Positions 17,430 to 26,543 of a DNA stretch of 64,000 nucleotides are shown here, in pieces (positions within the stretch are counted from its first letter, which is position 1; the number at the start of each line of letters is the position of its first letter). Position numbers and translations under genes: made by a program. The notes under the pieces were generated by a model. It was not told the origin of the DNA. It saw only the letters and a program-made list of their open reading frames with translations, and did not search any database. The stretch is from the NCBI RefSeq assembly GCF_024168485.1, contig NZ_JALJVY010000012.1, positions 96,761 through 160,760 on the forward strand. Direction: 5' to 3'. Source of the stretch: Sphingobium sp. OAS761. Its GTDB lineage: Bacteria > Pseudomonadota > Alphaproteobacteria > Sphingomonadales > Sphingomonadaceae.

Positions 17430-18791
17430 ATGGCCAGCAAGCTTTCCCCCCATGCGCTGCAGGACCAGCGCAGCCAGTTTCATCCCTTCACGTCGATAAA
17501 CGACCTGAGAAACGAAGGGCCGACGGTCATGGCTTCGGGATCAGGCGTGCGCGTGCGCGACGTGAACGGCAAGGAATATCTCGACGGCATGGCCGGCCTG
17601 TGGTGCGTGAATCTCGGCTATGGCCGCAGGGAAATCGTTGACGCGATCACCCGGCAGAGCGAGCGCCTGTCATTCTTCCACACGTTCAACGGGATGAGCA
17701 CCGATGTAGTGGCCGAATGTGCCGAGGCACTGCTGGCCCGCGCGCCGGTGCCGATGTCGCGCGTGTTCTTCGGCGCTTCGGGCAGTGATGCCAACGAAAC
17801 CCAGCTCAAGCTGATCTGGGTTTACAACAACCTGCGCGGCAGGCCCGAAAAGAAGAAGGTCATCGCGCGCTGGAACGCCTATCACGGATCGGGCGTGGCG
17901 ACGGCCAGCCTGACCGGCCTGCCGATGATGCACAATCTCTTCGATCTGCCCAAGGGGCCGATCCTGCATGTCAGTGCCCCCTATTATTACCGCCAAGCCC
18001 CGGCCGGTATGAGCGAGCGTGATTTCTCGAAGCAGCTCGCCAGGGAACTGGAAGATGTGATCGAGCGCGAGGGCGGCGATACGATCGCGGCGTTCTTCGC
18101 CGAAGCAGTCATGGGCGCAGGTGGCCTGATCCCGCCGCCTGAGGGCTATTTCGATGAAATCATGCCGATCCTGAAGAAGCACGATATTCTCCTCGTCGCC
18201 GACGAGGTCGTCTCGGGCTTCGGCCGCCTTGGCACATACTGGGGCAGCCAGACCTACGGATATGAGCCCGACCTGATCACATCGGCGAAGGGCGTTACGT
18301 CCGGCTATTTCCCGATGTCGGCGGTGTTCATATCCCCGAAGGTTTGGGACGTGATCGAAGGCGGGGCCGATCAGGTCGGCGTGTTCGGCCACGGCTATAC
18401 CTACTCGGCGCATCCAGTCGGCGCGGCCGCAGCGCTCGCGGCGCTGAAGCTCATCGACGATCTAAATGTGGTGCAGAACGTCGCCGATGTCGGCCCCTAC
18501 TTGATGCAAGGGTTGCAGGACCGGTTGGGCCAGCACCCCCATGTGGGCGACATCCGGGGCAAGGGACTGATGCTCGGCATCGAACTGGTAAAGGATCGCG
18601 AGACAAAGGAAACGCTGCCGATGGCGAACCGGACCGGGCGCCAGGTCCTGAAGGCTGCCGCCGAACGAGGCCTGATCACCCGGGCGCTGGGGGATACCCT
18701 CGTGTTCGCGCCGCCGCTCGTCATCACGCGCAACGAAGCTGACGAGATCGCCGACAAGTTCGCGCTCGCCGTCAAAGACGTCCTGGGCTGA
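17430..18791 (+). CDS. class III aminotransferase (omega-transaminase type)
   Basis: A 453-residue PLP-dependent aminotransferase. The PLP lysine is Lys287 in TSAKGVTSGY, preceded by the DEVVSGFGR motif that binds the cofactor ring. The N-terminal YLDGMAGLWCVNLGYGR region matches omega-amine:pyruvate aminotransferases, which move an amino group from amines or omega-amino acids to a keto acid. It follows the divergent LysR gene and precedes an MFS transporter by 54 nt. With the two aldehyde dehydrogenases nearby it could turn an amine into an aldehyde and then an acid. The substrate is not known. Confidence 0.92.
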   Translation: MASKLSPHALQDQRSQFHPFTSINDLRNEGPTVMASGSGVRVRDVNGKEYLDGMAGLWCVNLGYGRREIVDAITRQSERLSFFHTFNGMSTDVVAECAEALLARAPVPMSRVFFGASGSDANETQLKLIWVYNNLRGRPEKKKVIARWNAYHGSGVATASLTGLPMMHNLFDLPKGPILHVSAPYYYRQAPAGMSERDFSKQLARELEDVIEREGGDTIAAFFAEAVMGAGGLIPPPEGYFDEIMPILKKHDILLVADEVVSGFGRLGTYWGSQTYGYEPDLITSAKGVTSGYFPMSAVFISPKVWDVIEGGADQVGVFGHGYTYSAHPVGAAAALAALKLIDDLNVVQNVADVGPYLMQGLQDRLGQHPHVGDIRGKGLMLGIELVKDRETKETLPMANRTGRQVLKAAAERGLITRALGDTLVFAPPLVITRNEADEIADKFALAVKDVLG

Positions 18792-18845
18792 CATAGCGGG
18801 CGGCGTCCGCGTCTTCCGGGCGCCGCCAACCCGGGAGGGCGTGAG

Positions 18846-20033
18846 ATGGAACTGAATACGGCAATTTCGGGACTGGCGGCGGCCGAGGCGTCGGCCACCC
18901 GCGTTTCGCGCGGGGGCCTGGTCAGCGCGACGCTGGTCGCCCTGATCGGTGCGGTGGTCATCTTCATCACGCCGGGGTTCCTCGCACTCGTCGCGCAGAA
19001 GACGGGGTTCGACAACGATCAGCTCGGCTATCTCGTCGCCTGGGACATCAACGCCATGGGCGTGACGGTTGGGCTGAGCACCTTTGCGCTGGCGCGCGTA
19101 CGGTGGCGGCCGGCGGTTGCGCTGGGACTGACGCTGATAGCGGCGGGCAATCTGCTGACCGCTTCGGTCGATGGCTTCGTGCCGATGGTGGCGGCCAGGG
19201 TGGTCGCCGGCGCAGGCGAGGGGATAGCCGTAGGTTTCTCGTTCGCGGCGCTTGGCCGTGCGGTCAATCCTGACCGGGCGTTTTCCGTGTACCTCGTGAT
19301 CGGCGCGCTGCTCAGCTCGGCGTTCCTCTATACGTTGCCGGGCATCCAGGCGGTGGTCCAGCCGGGCGTCGTGTTCGCGCTGATCGGCGTTATCGCCGCC
19401 CTGGTCATCCTGACGCTGAAAGCTTTCCCCGATGGCAGCAAGGACGAGCCTGATTTATTTGCGGGCGGCGGCAAGGTCGACCTGCGGCTGGCGGCAGGAT
19501 CGCTGCTGGGCGTGTTCCTGCTGTTCTTCGCAATGGGGGCGGTATGGGGCTATTCGGAACGCATCGGACTCGACAGCGCGTTGCCGGTAGGCGTGATTGC
19601 ACGAGGGCTGTCCATTGGTACCCTGGCCGGGATGGTTGGTGCGGGCGCGGCAGGATTTCTGCCCCGTCACTGGGGAAGAACCATGCCGCTGATGCTCAGC
19701 GGCGCGGCGGGGATCGCCAGCTTCCTGCTATATGACGGCCAGGTGGCGCCCAATGCCTTCGTGATCGCCACCGTGCTGATGATGTTCAGCTGGAACTTCG
19801 CGCAGCCGCTGCTTTCGGGAATCTGCTCGGAAGCCTGTCAGCGCGGACGGGTGGTCTGCGCCATGGGCTCGATCCAGACCTTCGGCACCGGGCTTGGCCC
19901 TGCCGCTGCTGCAGCAACGCTGAGCACCGGCTCGTTCCGGTTCATGCTATATGCCGCGTGCGCCGTGCTGGCGCTCAGCATCGTGGTGACAACGCTGACC
20001 ATCGCCGGAGAGCGCAGGCGCGCCCGCGCCTGA
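18846..20033 (+). CDS. MFS transporter
   Basis: A 395-residue integral membrane protein with about 12 hydrophobic segments and the usual size of major facilitator permeases. A motif resembling the MFS loop (GRAVNPDRAF) lies after segment 4 to 5. It follows the aminotransferase gene in the same orientation and is convergent with the SDR gene. Uptake or efflux of a cluster substrate in the inner membrane is likely; direction and substrate are not evident. Confidence 0.88.
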   Translation: MELNTAISGLAAAEASATRVSRGGLVSATLVALIGAVVIFITPGFLALVAQKTGFDNDQLGYLVAWDINAMGVTVGLSTFALARVRWRPAVALGLTLIAAGNLLTASVDGFVPMVAARVVAGAGEGIAVGFSFAALGRAVNPDRAFSVYLVIGALLSSAFLYTLPGIQAVVQPGVVFALIGVIAALVILTLKAFPDGSKDEPDLFAGGGKVDLRLAAGSLLGVFLLFFAMGAVWGYSERIGLDSALPVGVIARGLSIGTLAGMVGAGAAGFLPRHWGRTMPLMLSGAAGIASFLLYDGQVAPNAFVIATVLMMFSWNFAQPLLSGICSEACQRGRVVCAMGSIQTFGTGLGPAAAAATLSTGSFRFMLYAACAVLALSIVVTTLTIAGERRRARA

Positions 20034-20065
20034 TCGCTCGAATTTTTCTGCGCTCGAAGGGGGGC

Positions 20066-20094
20066 GGGGCCGGGGACCATTGGTCTCCGGCCCC
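20066..20094. terminator. hairpin between convergent genes
   Basis: A 13-bp, nearly perfect GC-rich stem (GGGGCCGG... / ...CCGGCCCC, one mismatch, 3-nt loop) sits in the 67-nt gap between the convergent MFS and SDR genes. Only a short T run follows, so termination is probable in one or both directions but not certain. Confidence 0.6.
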
Positions 20095-20100
20095 TTGTCG

Positions 20101-20904
20101 TCAGAGAAACACGGCGCGCGACAGGCCGCCGTCCACCGCGATCGATTCCCCGGTGATGCCGCTGCCCAACTGCGAGCAGAGGAACACGATCGGGTCAGCC
20201 ACTTCCTCCACTTCGAGCATGCGCTTGAGTGCCGCCGGATCGCCGGCCTCTCGCGCTACGATGGCATCGACCGTGACGCCTTCCTCGGCTGCCATCTCGG
20301 CGAACCATTCCTCGATATGTTCGGTCCGCGTGACGCCGGGGTGGATGATGTTGACGGTAATCCCGTCCTTGCCGACCTCGTCGGACAGGGTCTTGGTGAA
20401 ATGGACGAGCGCGGTGTTGCGCATGCCCGACAGTGCCTCCGTGCAGCGCGCGGTGAGGCCGCCGACGTTGACGATGCGGCCCCAGCCAGCCTTGCGCATG
20501 TGCGGAACACAGGCCTTGGCCGTACGGAAATAGCCGAACAGCTTGGTATTGAGGTCGAGCATCAGCGCGTCCTCGTCTGCCAGTTCGATGGCGTTGCGCA
20601 CCAAGCCGCCGGGAGCGGCAGCGCAATTGACGAGGATGTGGACCGCGCCGAACTTCGCGACGGCGGCCTCGACCAGCGCTTCGACCGACTCCTTGGAAGT
20701 CGTGTCGGTGGGCACGGCGATGACGTCGCCGCCGGTAGCCTCGCGCAGTTCCTGTGCCGCAGCTTCAAGCTTGCTGGCTGTGCGCGCGGCGATCACGACC
20801 TTGGCGCCGGCGAGCAGCAGCTTGCGCGCCGTTTCCTTGCCGATCCCCACGCCGCCGCCGGTGATGACGGCCACCTTGTCCTTAAGTCCCAGTTCCAGGC
20901 TCAT
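20101..20904 (-). CDS. SDR-family protein without the usual catalytic Ser-Tyr-Lys
   Basis: A 267-residue Rossmann-fold protein with the NAD(P)-binding motif TGGGVGIGK near the N-terminus, the NCAA motif and a C-terminal VDGGLSRAVFL. The residues that normally form the SDR active site are replaced. The segment after strand 5 reads VNVGGLT in place of the catalytic-Ser motif, and the Y-x3-K position reads LSGMRNTAL. The same replacements occur in the second SDR of the region at 28121-28906. It may work with other residues or be a lyase or hydratase-like member. It ends the minus-strand pair with the hydratase gene, 6 nt after it. Confidence 0.85.
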   Translation of the reverse strand: MSLELGLKDKVAVITGGGVGIGKETARKLLLAGAKVVIAARTASKLEAAAQELREATGGDVIAVPTDTTSKESVEALVEAAVAKFGAVHILVNCAAAPGGLVRNAIELADEDALMLDLNTKLFGYFRTAKACVPHMRKAGWGRIVNVGGLTARCTEALSGMRNTALVHFTKTLSDEVGKDGITVNIIHPGVTRTEHIEEWFAEMAAEEGVTVDAIVAREAGDPAALKRMLEVEEVADPIVFLCSQLGSGITGESIAVDGGLSRAVFL

Positions 20905-20910
20905 CGCTGT

Positions 20911-21699
20911 TTACTCCTTCCAGTCTTTTGCCGTCAGCGTGACCCGCGCTCCTTCGGCGCCGTTGAAGTTCACACTGATCGTATCGCGGGGGAAAATATC
21001 GGTCACGCCCGTACAGCTGCCCGATGCCACCAGTTGTTCGCGTGTGAGTGATCGACCCTCATGCTTCCGCAGCCAGTTTGCCAGCCAGATCAGCGCGTCG
21101 AGCGGATTGTCGAGCACCATTGCGGTCGAGCCTTCGACAGGCGCCTCGGCGTTGCGGGTCAAAGTGACAGGCATTGCGGCAAAGCGGTCATCCCACGTAT
21201 CGGCAAGCTTGCGGCCCAGTACGAGCCCGTGGCCCATCGCATTGTCGGCGACCAGCAGCTCCAGCGGCAGGTCGCTTGTGGCGAAGCGGGTACGGCAAAT
21301 CTCGATGCCGGCATATATGCCCTTGAGCGCGGCGCACAGGTCGGCGCGGGTATAGGGTGCGTCCTGCTCCGGCAGGTCTGCGCCCATTTCGAATACAAGT
21401 TCGGCCTCGGCGAACATTTCTTTGCCGGAAAAGTCGATCTCGCTCCGGTCGCAATAGATCGCGCTGGCAGCCAGGCGGCCGACGATCGGTTCGCGCGCAC
21501 CCAACGCCTCCCGTCCGCCGGGCCCGGTCAGGCCGATCTTCCAGACCATGACCGGAAGACAGCTGGCGGCGTTAGCCCTCTGCTGGATCGCATAGGCGCC
21601 GGCAAGGTCGGGTCGTTCAGCCGGGCAGGGAATCGGCGCGGAGGGCACGCGCGCAGCTGCCAATAGGGCGTGTTCCAGGCTGTTATGGCGATCTTCCAA
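20911..21699 (-). CDS. 2-keto-4-pentenoate hydratase family protein
   Basis: A 262-residue protein of the MhpD/HpcG/fumarylacetoacetase-like family. These hydrate a 2-keto-4-enoate, or decarboxylate a related diacid, after aromatic ring cleavage, using a divalent metal. The expected EAELVFEMG metal-binding segment (acidic residues) and the conserved WKIGLT start of the fold are visible. The frame is open to a TTG at 21720, but the TTG at 21699 is 7 nt after GAGGGG and is preferred. It is divergent from the large catabolic operon and followed by the SDR gene. Confidence 0.88.
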   Translation of the reverse strand: MEDRHNSLEHALLAAARVPSAPIPCPAERPDLAGAYAIQQRANAASCLPVMVWKIGLTGPGGREALGAREPIVGRLAASAIYCDRSEIDFSGKEMFAEAELVFEMGADLPEQDAPYTRADLCAALKGIYAGIEICRTRFATSDLPLELLVADNAMGHGLVLGRKLADTWDDRFAAMPVTLTRNAEAPVEGSTAMVLDNPLDALIWLANWLRKHEGRSLTREQLVASGSCTGVTDIFPRDTISVNFNGAEGARVTLTAKDWKE

Positions 21700-21741
21700 G
21701 TGATTTCCCCTCAGCAGCAAGCAAGTTTATTGTCGCGTATA

Positions 21742-21777
21742 TGTAACAACACAAACTTAAAATCTAGTATTGTTTAC
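21742..21777 (+). promoter_or_regulatory. conserved dyad TGTAACAAC-N18-ATTGTTTAC
   Basis: Second copy of the dyad found at 14879-14914, with identical half-site spacing. It sits in the divergent region between the hydratase and ALDH genes, so it could control both. Confidence 0.5.
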
Positions 21778-21858
21778 AAGATGGCGGTGATGTAGGAGGA
21801 GGTGAATCAGCGGCGGTTTGTCCGTCGCGGCGATCCTGCCACGGGGAGATGCGAGACG

Positions 21859-23367
21859 ATGTCAGACCGCGACGCTATGTTTGCTGCAGCCGAACAACTC
21901 GGTTCGGCACTTGCCCGACAGCCGCTGGGCCTGATCATCGACGGTAAGTCCGTGCCTGCCCTTTCCGGGAAAAGCTTCGCCACGGTGAATCCGGCAACCG
22001 GACTGGAACTGGCCCAAGTGGCCGAAGGCGGCGTGGCAGATGTCGATGCGGCCGTGCAGGCGGCGCGCAAGGCGCTCGGTAATCCAGCCTGGCGCGACAT
22101 GAGTGCGGTGGACCGTTCGAAGCTGCTCAATCGCCTTGCCGACCTGATCGAGCGCGACGCCGATGAGCTCGCCCTGCTCGAGTGCATGGACAACGGCAAG
22201 CCCGCCACCCTTACCAAGGCCGTCGAGATTGAAGGTTCGATCAAGACCTTCCGCTACTTTGCCGGATGGCCCACCAAGTTCGGCGGGGAAACCCTTCCGG
22301 TGTCGCCGCGCAGCGGAGCGAAGATCCTCAACTATACCGTGCGCGAGCCGGTCGGCGTTTGTGCGCTGATCGTCCCGTGGAACTATCCGATGTCGATGGC
22401 GGCATGGAAGGTTGCGCCTGCGCTCGCGGCGGGCTGCACGGTCATTCTCAAGCCTGCCGAGCAGACGCCGCTGACGGCGCTGCGCCTTGCCGAGCTGGCA
22501 TTGGAGGCGGGTGTGCCGCCGGGCGTGTTCAACGTCATTACCGGCTTCGGAGAAGCGGGGGCCGCGCTGGTCGACCACCCCGGCGTGGACAAGGTCGCCT
22601 TCACCGGCTCCACCGAAGTGGGCAAGGCAATCGTGCGTGGTTCGACCGGCAATCTCAAGAAGGTCAGCCTGGAACTGGGCGGCAAGTCGCCGCAGATCGT
22701 GCTCCCCGATGCCGACCTCGATGCGGCGGCGGCGTCCATTGCGGCGGGCATCTTCTTCAACCAGGGGCAGACCTGCACCGCCGGTTCGCGGCTTTACGCG
22801 CATGCCTCGATCCATGACGATCTGATCGCCCGCATCGCCGATCATGCCGCGCGGCTCACGATCGGCAACGGTCTCGATCCGACGGTGAATTTCGGCCCGC
22901 TGGTTTCGCAGGAACAGTGGGACAGGGTCAGCTCCTATGTCGAGATCGGCAAGGCCGAAGGGGCCGAGGTGCTGATCGGCGGCGGCCGGCCCAAGGCGCT
23001 GGGAGAGGGCTTCTTCTTCGAACCGACGATCATGGCGAATGCCGGGCGCGACATGCGCATCGTGCGCGAGGAAATCTTCGGCCCGGTGCTAAGCGCGCTC
23101 AGCTGGAATGATCCGGAAGATCTGGTTGCCCAGGCCAATGATTCGGACTTCGGGCTTTCGGCCGGCATCTGGACCAACGACCTCAGGCAGGCCCACCGCC
23201 TGGCAGGAGCGGTCAAGGCCGGGACGGTCTGGATCAACTGCTTCAACCTGGTGGACAACGCGACCCCCTTCGGCGGGTTCAAGCAGTCCGGCTGGGGCCG
23301 CGAACATGGTCGCCAGGCGATGGAACTCTACAGCGAGATCAAGAGCATCTGGGTGAACTTGAGCTGA
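21859..23367 (+). CDS. NAD(P)-dependent aldehyde dehydrogenase
   Basis: A 502-residue ALDH superfamily enzyme. The catalytic Cys is in GQTCTAGS and the general-base Glu in LELGGKSP; the cofactor-binding FTGSTEVGK motif is also present. Overall it is closest to betaine-aldehyde/phenylacetaldehyde-type enzymes that oxidise an aldehyde to the acid. The ATG at 21859 follows GGGGAGATG; the upstream part of the open frame lacks family sequence. It is the first gene of the nine-gene plus-strand operon and is divergent from the hydratase gene. Confidence 0.94.
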   Translation: MSDRDAMFAAAEQLGSALARQPLGLIIDGKSVPALSGKSFATVNPATGLELAQVAEGGVADVDAAVQAARKALGNPAWRDMSAVDRSKLLNRLADLIERDADELALLECMDNGKPATLTKAVEIEGSIKTFRYFAGWPTKFGGETLPVSPRSGAKILNYTVREPVGVCALIVPWNYPMSMAAWKVAPALAAGCTVILKPAEQTPLTALRLAELALEAGVPPGVFNVITGFGEAGAALVDHPGVDKVAFTGSTEVGKAIVRGSTGNLKKVSLELGGKSPQIVLPDADLDAAAASIAAGIFFNQGQTCTAGSRLYAHASIHDDLIARIADHAARLTIGNGLDPTVNFGPLVSQEQWDRVSSYVEIGKAEGAEVLIGGGRPKALGEGFFFEPTIMANAGRDMRIVREEIFGPVLSALSWNDPEDLVAQANDSDFGLSAGIWTNDLRQAHRLAGAVKAGTVWINCFNLVDNATPFGGFKQSGWGREHGRQAMELYSEIKSIWVNLS

Positions 23368-23419
23368 GGCGCAGCGGCAAGGGCCGCGCCGCCTAATCGA
23401 ACCGAACACAGGAGCGGAC

Positions 23420-24454
23420 ATGAGCAGAACCTTGATAGTCGCCACCGACGGACAAGCGGTGATGCGCACGCACGACGATGGCAAGAACTGGTATCGGATC
23501 AACATCCGCCAGGATCTGGAATATGATGACCGGGTGCGTTGCCTGCTGGTCGATCCGGCCAACCCCGAAGCGCTCTTTGCCGGCGCGGAAAAGGGGCTGT
23601 TCTACAGCGCCGACCGCGGTGTGCACTGGAGCCGGATAGACTGCGCGCTCAACGGATACGCCGTGTGGAAGCTGGTGGCGAGCGAAAGCGATCCAAAGGT
23701 GATCTACGCGGGCACCGGCGCGCCTTCGCTGGCGATCCTGTTCCGCTCGCGCGATGGCGGCCACATATGGGAACGCACCCCTCTCGAAATGCCCGAATTG
23801 TGCGCGGGCGTGAACCGGCCCCGCATGCTCGCACTGGCGGTCGATCCCGATGACGCGAATGACGTTTGGGCAGGCGTGGAAGAGGGTGGCCTTCACCGCA
23901 GTCGCGACGGGGGCGACAGCTGGGAGCGGATCGACACAAGCTGGTCCGAATTTGGTGGCAATTCGGACCTGCACGACATCATGATCCTCAAGCAGGACGA
24001 TGGGTCGAAGGTTCACCTCGCGCTGACGGTGATCGCGCTCTACCGTTCGACCGACGATGGCAGGACCTGGGTGCGCCAGCCCGCCAAGGAGAGTTGGGGC
24101 CTGCGCTATTCGCGCCTGCTCACGCGCAAGCCCGGCAGCAATCGCGAGATCGCGGTTGGCATCGGCGATGGCACGCCGGGCACGACGGCGGCGATCCTGA
24201 CCTCGTCCGATGCGGGGCGGACATGGGAAAAAGCGGACCTCGACAAGCCGTCCAACTCCTGCATGTGGGCTTTCGGGACCAATCCGGCCGATCCGGATTT
24301 CATGCTGGCCGCAAGCAAGTTCGGCTATCTCTACCGCTCCACCGACGGTGGAAAGTCGTGGGCCAAGGAATGGCGCGAATTCAACGAGATTACCGATCTC
24401 GCCTGGGTTCCGGGCGTTCCCACCGATCTGGGGTTGCCACATGTCACAAACTAA
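23420..24454 (+). CDS. BNR/sialidase-like repeat protein, predicted beta-propeller
   Basis: A 344-residue protein with at least five copies of the BNR-type Asp-box (S-x-D-x-G-x-T-W, for example RSRDGGDSWER, RSTDDGRTW and SSDAGRTWEK), the signature of sialidase-like beta-propellers. There is no signal peptide, so it should be cytoplasmic. It is the second gene of the catabolic operon and its end overlaps the start of the next gene. Glycosidase function is not supported. Related proteins in catabolic clusters have no settled role; metal-dependent hydrolysis of a lactone or a scaffolding role are possibilities only. Confidence 0.8.
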   Translation: MSRTLIVATDGQAVMRTHDDGKNWYRINIRQDLEYDDRVRCLLVDPANPEALFAGAEKGLFYSADRGVHWSRIDCALNGYAVWKLVASESDPKVIYAGTGAPSLAILFRSRDGGHIWERTPLEMPELCAGVNRPRMLALAVDPDDANDVWAGVEEGGLHRSRDGGDSWERIDTSWSEFGGNSDLHDIMILKQDDGSKVHLALTVIALYRSTDDGRTWVRQPAKESWGLRYSRLLTRKPGSNREIAVGIGDGTPGTTAAILTSSDAGRTWEKADLDKPSNSCMWAFGTNPADPDFMLAASKFGYLYRSTDGGKSWAKEWREFNEITDLAWVPGVPTDLGLPHVTN

Positions 24455-24929
24455 CGTCTCGCCGATCCGGGTCGAGAAGATCGCGCATATCGTCCTGTTC
24501 GTGAAGGATCCGGAAGCCTCGGCCAAGTGGTATGCCGAAGTGCTCAACATGAAGATCGTCGCCCGGGCCGGTGACGGGCCTTACAAGGGCGGCGTGTTCA
24601 TGAGCTTCGGTCTCAGCGATCATGACATCGCGCTGTTTCCGGCCGCAGAAGGCGCGACCAAGGGCAAGGAATTCGAGCATGTGGGCCTGCTGATGGCCGG
24701 CACCAGCATGGACGACTTGCGCGCCAACTATGCCTATTTCCGCCAACGCGGGGTGGAGATTGCGGAAATCCTCGATCACGGCGTCTCGACCGGCATCTAT
24801 TTCTATGACCCCGACGGACACATGCTGGAAGTCTTCTGCCAGCGTGTTCCGGTGACGGGCGGCGCCTCGCAGGTCGAACTCAACCGCAACGAAGGCCAGG
24901 CCGAACCCGTGGATCCGACCGCGCTGTGA
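24441..24929 (+). CDS. VOC-superfamily protein (glyoxalase / extradiol dioxygenase-like)
   Basis: A 162-residue protein with the paired beta-alpha-beta-beta-beta modules of the vicinal oxygen chelate superfamily. Likely metal ligands are His in KIAHIVLFV, a His near KEFEHVGLL and a Glu in HMLEVF. The family includes glyoxalase I, methylmalonyl-CoA epimerase and extradiol ring-cleavage dioxygenases, and this short single-unit form does not show which. Its ATG lies inside the last 14 nt of the BNR gene, so translation is coupled. With a ketopentenoate hydratase nearby, ring cleavage is a reasonable guess. Confidence 0.85.
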   Translation: MSQTNVSPIRVEKIAHIVLFVKDPEASAKWYAEVLNMKIVARAGDGPYKGGVFMSFGLSDHDIALFPAAEGATKGKEFEHVGLLMAGTSMDDLRANYAYFRQRGVEIAEILDHGVSTGIYFYDPDGHMLEVFCQRVPVTGGASQVELNRNEGQAEPVDPTAL

Positions 24930-25003
24930 CATTTCCGGGCGGGAGCGCGCTTTTGCTCGTGCCCATCCGGACGCGATCCGGCGAATAGCAAAGGAAGAAG
25001 CAA

Positions 25004-25609
25004 ATGACGACTTATGCGCCGAACTTCGGCCCGTTCCACATCCGCAAGTGGTTCACCCAGGTTGAGGAAATTCTCGCCGGTGAAACCGGCGCCGCAGCCG
25101 ATGGCGCCCCCGTGTTCAAGTATATGATCGCCGCCTGCATCAAGAATCCCTATGCGGGCGCCTATCACGAAGATCTGTCCGCCTGGATCGACGCATCGCC
25201 CGCGCTGGGCGTGGAGATCGGCCGCAGGCTCAATGCGCTGACCGGCGGGGCCAGGATCGAAAGCTACGGCAAGGCGATCCTGGTCGGGATCGATGGCGAA
25301 TATGAACATGGCAATGCCCTGTTGACCAATCCGGCCGCCAATCCGGTGCGCGACGCCATCGGCGGAGGAGCCTCGTGGGTGCCCTCCACCGGCAAGCGCG
25401 GCGTTCCCGGCACGATCCTCGACATCCCCTTCGGCCACAAGGATGCGCTCTACGTGCGCTCGCACTACGACACGATGAGCGTCTCGTTCGATGATGCGCC
25501 CAATCGTGACGAGGTGATCGTGTGCTGGGCCTTCGCCACGCGCGGTCGGCTCAACGCGCGCCTCGGCGGCCTGCGCGCCGAGGATGCCGAAGGCAACGGT
25601 TTGACCTGA
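25004..25609 (+). CDS. AA_synth (DUF1185) family protein
   Basis: A 201-residue protein that matches the amino-acid-synthesis family (PF06684, DUF1185) along its length, with conserved segments such as SYGKAILVGIDGE, GKRGVPGTILDIP and HYDTMSV. The biochemical role of the family is not established; members often sit in catabolic operons of proteobacteria. A good AAGGAAG ribosome binding site precedes the ATG. It lies between the VOC and alpha/beta hydrolase genes. Confidence 0.85.
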   Translation: MTTYAPNFGPFHIRKWFTQVEEILAGETGAAADGAPVFKYMIAACIKNPYAGAYHEDLSAWIDASPALGVEIGRRLNALTGGARIESYGKAILVGIDGEYEHGNALLTNPAANPVRDAIGGGASWVPSTGKRGVPGTILDIPFGHKDALYVRSHYDTMSVSFDDAPNRDEVIVCWAFATRGRLNARLGGLRAEDAEGNGLT

Positions 25610-25612
25610 GCC

Positions 25613-26536
25613 ATGGTTGCCGCCCTCGCCGCCGTTTCCCATGCGCCGCCCGCGCCGGTCAGCCTGCTGGCCGGTGAGCGGACCAGTCGGATCGCCAATG
25701 GCGATATCGGCATTCATGTGCGCCAATGGGGCGATCCGGCCGCGCCTGCCATCGTCCTGCTCCACGGCCTGCGCGGCTATTCGGGCACGTGGCGCAATCT
25801 GGCCGCAGCGTTGTCGGATCGGTGGCGGATGATCGCGTTCGATGCGCGCGGGCGAGGGGAAAGCAGTTGGGATGCCGGGCGGAACTACTATACCGACGCC
25901 TATCTCAGCGATCTTGAAACCGTGGTCGATACGCTGGCCATCGACCGCTTCGTCCTCGTCGGCCATTCGATGGGCGGTACGACGTCCTACTGCTACGCGG
26001 CCAGCCACCCCGATCGCCTTGCCGCGCTGGTGGTGGAAGACATTACCGCGGGTTCATCGACCGGTGGTGCCGGATTTGAGAGGATCGTCGCTGAAATGGC
26101 TGCGCTGCCTGCCTGCTTTGACGACTGGGCGGAGGCGCGGGCCTACTGGCGCAAGTTGCGCGCCAACGTGCCCGATGCCGCGATCGAGGAGCGGCTGTTC
26201 GAATCGATGCGCGCTGACGAAGCTGGCGGGATCGTATGGCGCTATGATGCCGAGGGGATAGCCGCCACACGCGTCGCGCCGGATTTGGCCCGTGTGGTCG
26301 ATCTGCACCCGGTGATTGCGGCGATCCGCACGCCCACGCTGGTCATTCGCGGCGGCAAGTCGGACTTTTGCAACATAGATAAGGTTCGCGAACTGGAAGC
26401 CGCCAATCCCGCGCTCACGCACGCCAGCGTGGCCGAAGCGTCGCACTATGTGCATGACGATGCGCCGGAAAGCTTCGCGCGGCTGGTGGAAGGTTTTCTG
26501 GCTGGCGTGAACGCCGCTTCGGGCAGCCGGGGCTGA
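25613..26536 (+). CDS. alpha/beta-fold hydrolase
   Basis: A 307-residue alpha/beta hydrolase. The nucleophile elbow is GHSMGG (Ser), the oxyanion HGLRGYSGTW region is intact, and a late His in EASHYVHDDAP completes the triad. Homologues cleave C-C bonds of meta-cleavage products, enol lactones or esters. In this operon, with a keto-enoate hydratase-like gene nearby, C-C or lactone hydrolysis is likely. It starts 3 nt after the AA_synth gene. Confidence 0.9.
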   Translation: MVAALAAVSHAPPAPVSLLAGERTSRIANGDIGIHVRQWGDPAAPAIVLLHGLRGYSGTWRNLAAALSDRWRMIAFDARGRGESSWDAGRNYYTDAYLSDLETVVDTLAIDRFVLVGHSMGGTTSYCYAASHPDRLAALVVEDITAGSSTGGAGFERIVAEMAALPACFDDWAEARAYWRKLRANVPDAAIEERLFESMRADEAGGIVWRYDAEGIAATRVAPDLARVVDLHPVIAAIRTPTLVIRGGKSDFCNIDKVRELEAANPALTHASVAEASHYVHDDAPESFARLVEGFLAGVNAASGSRG

Positions 26537-26543
26537 CAGGAAG

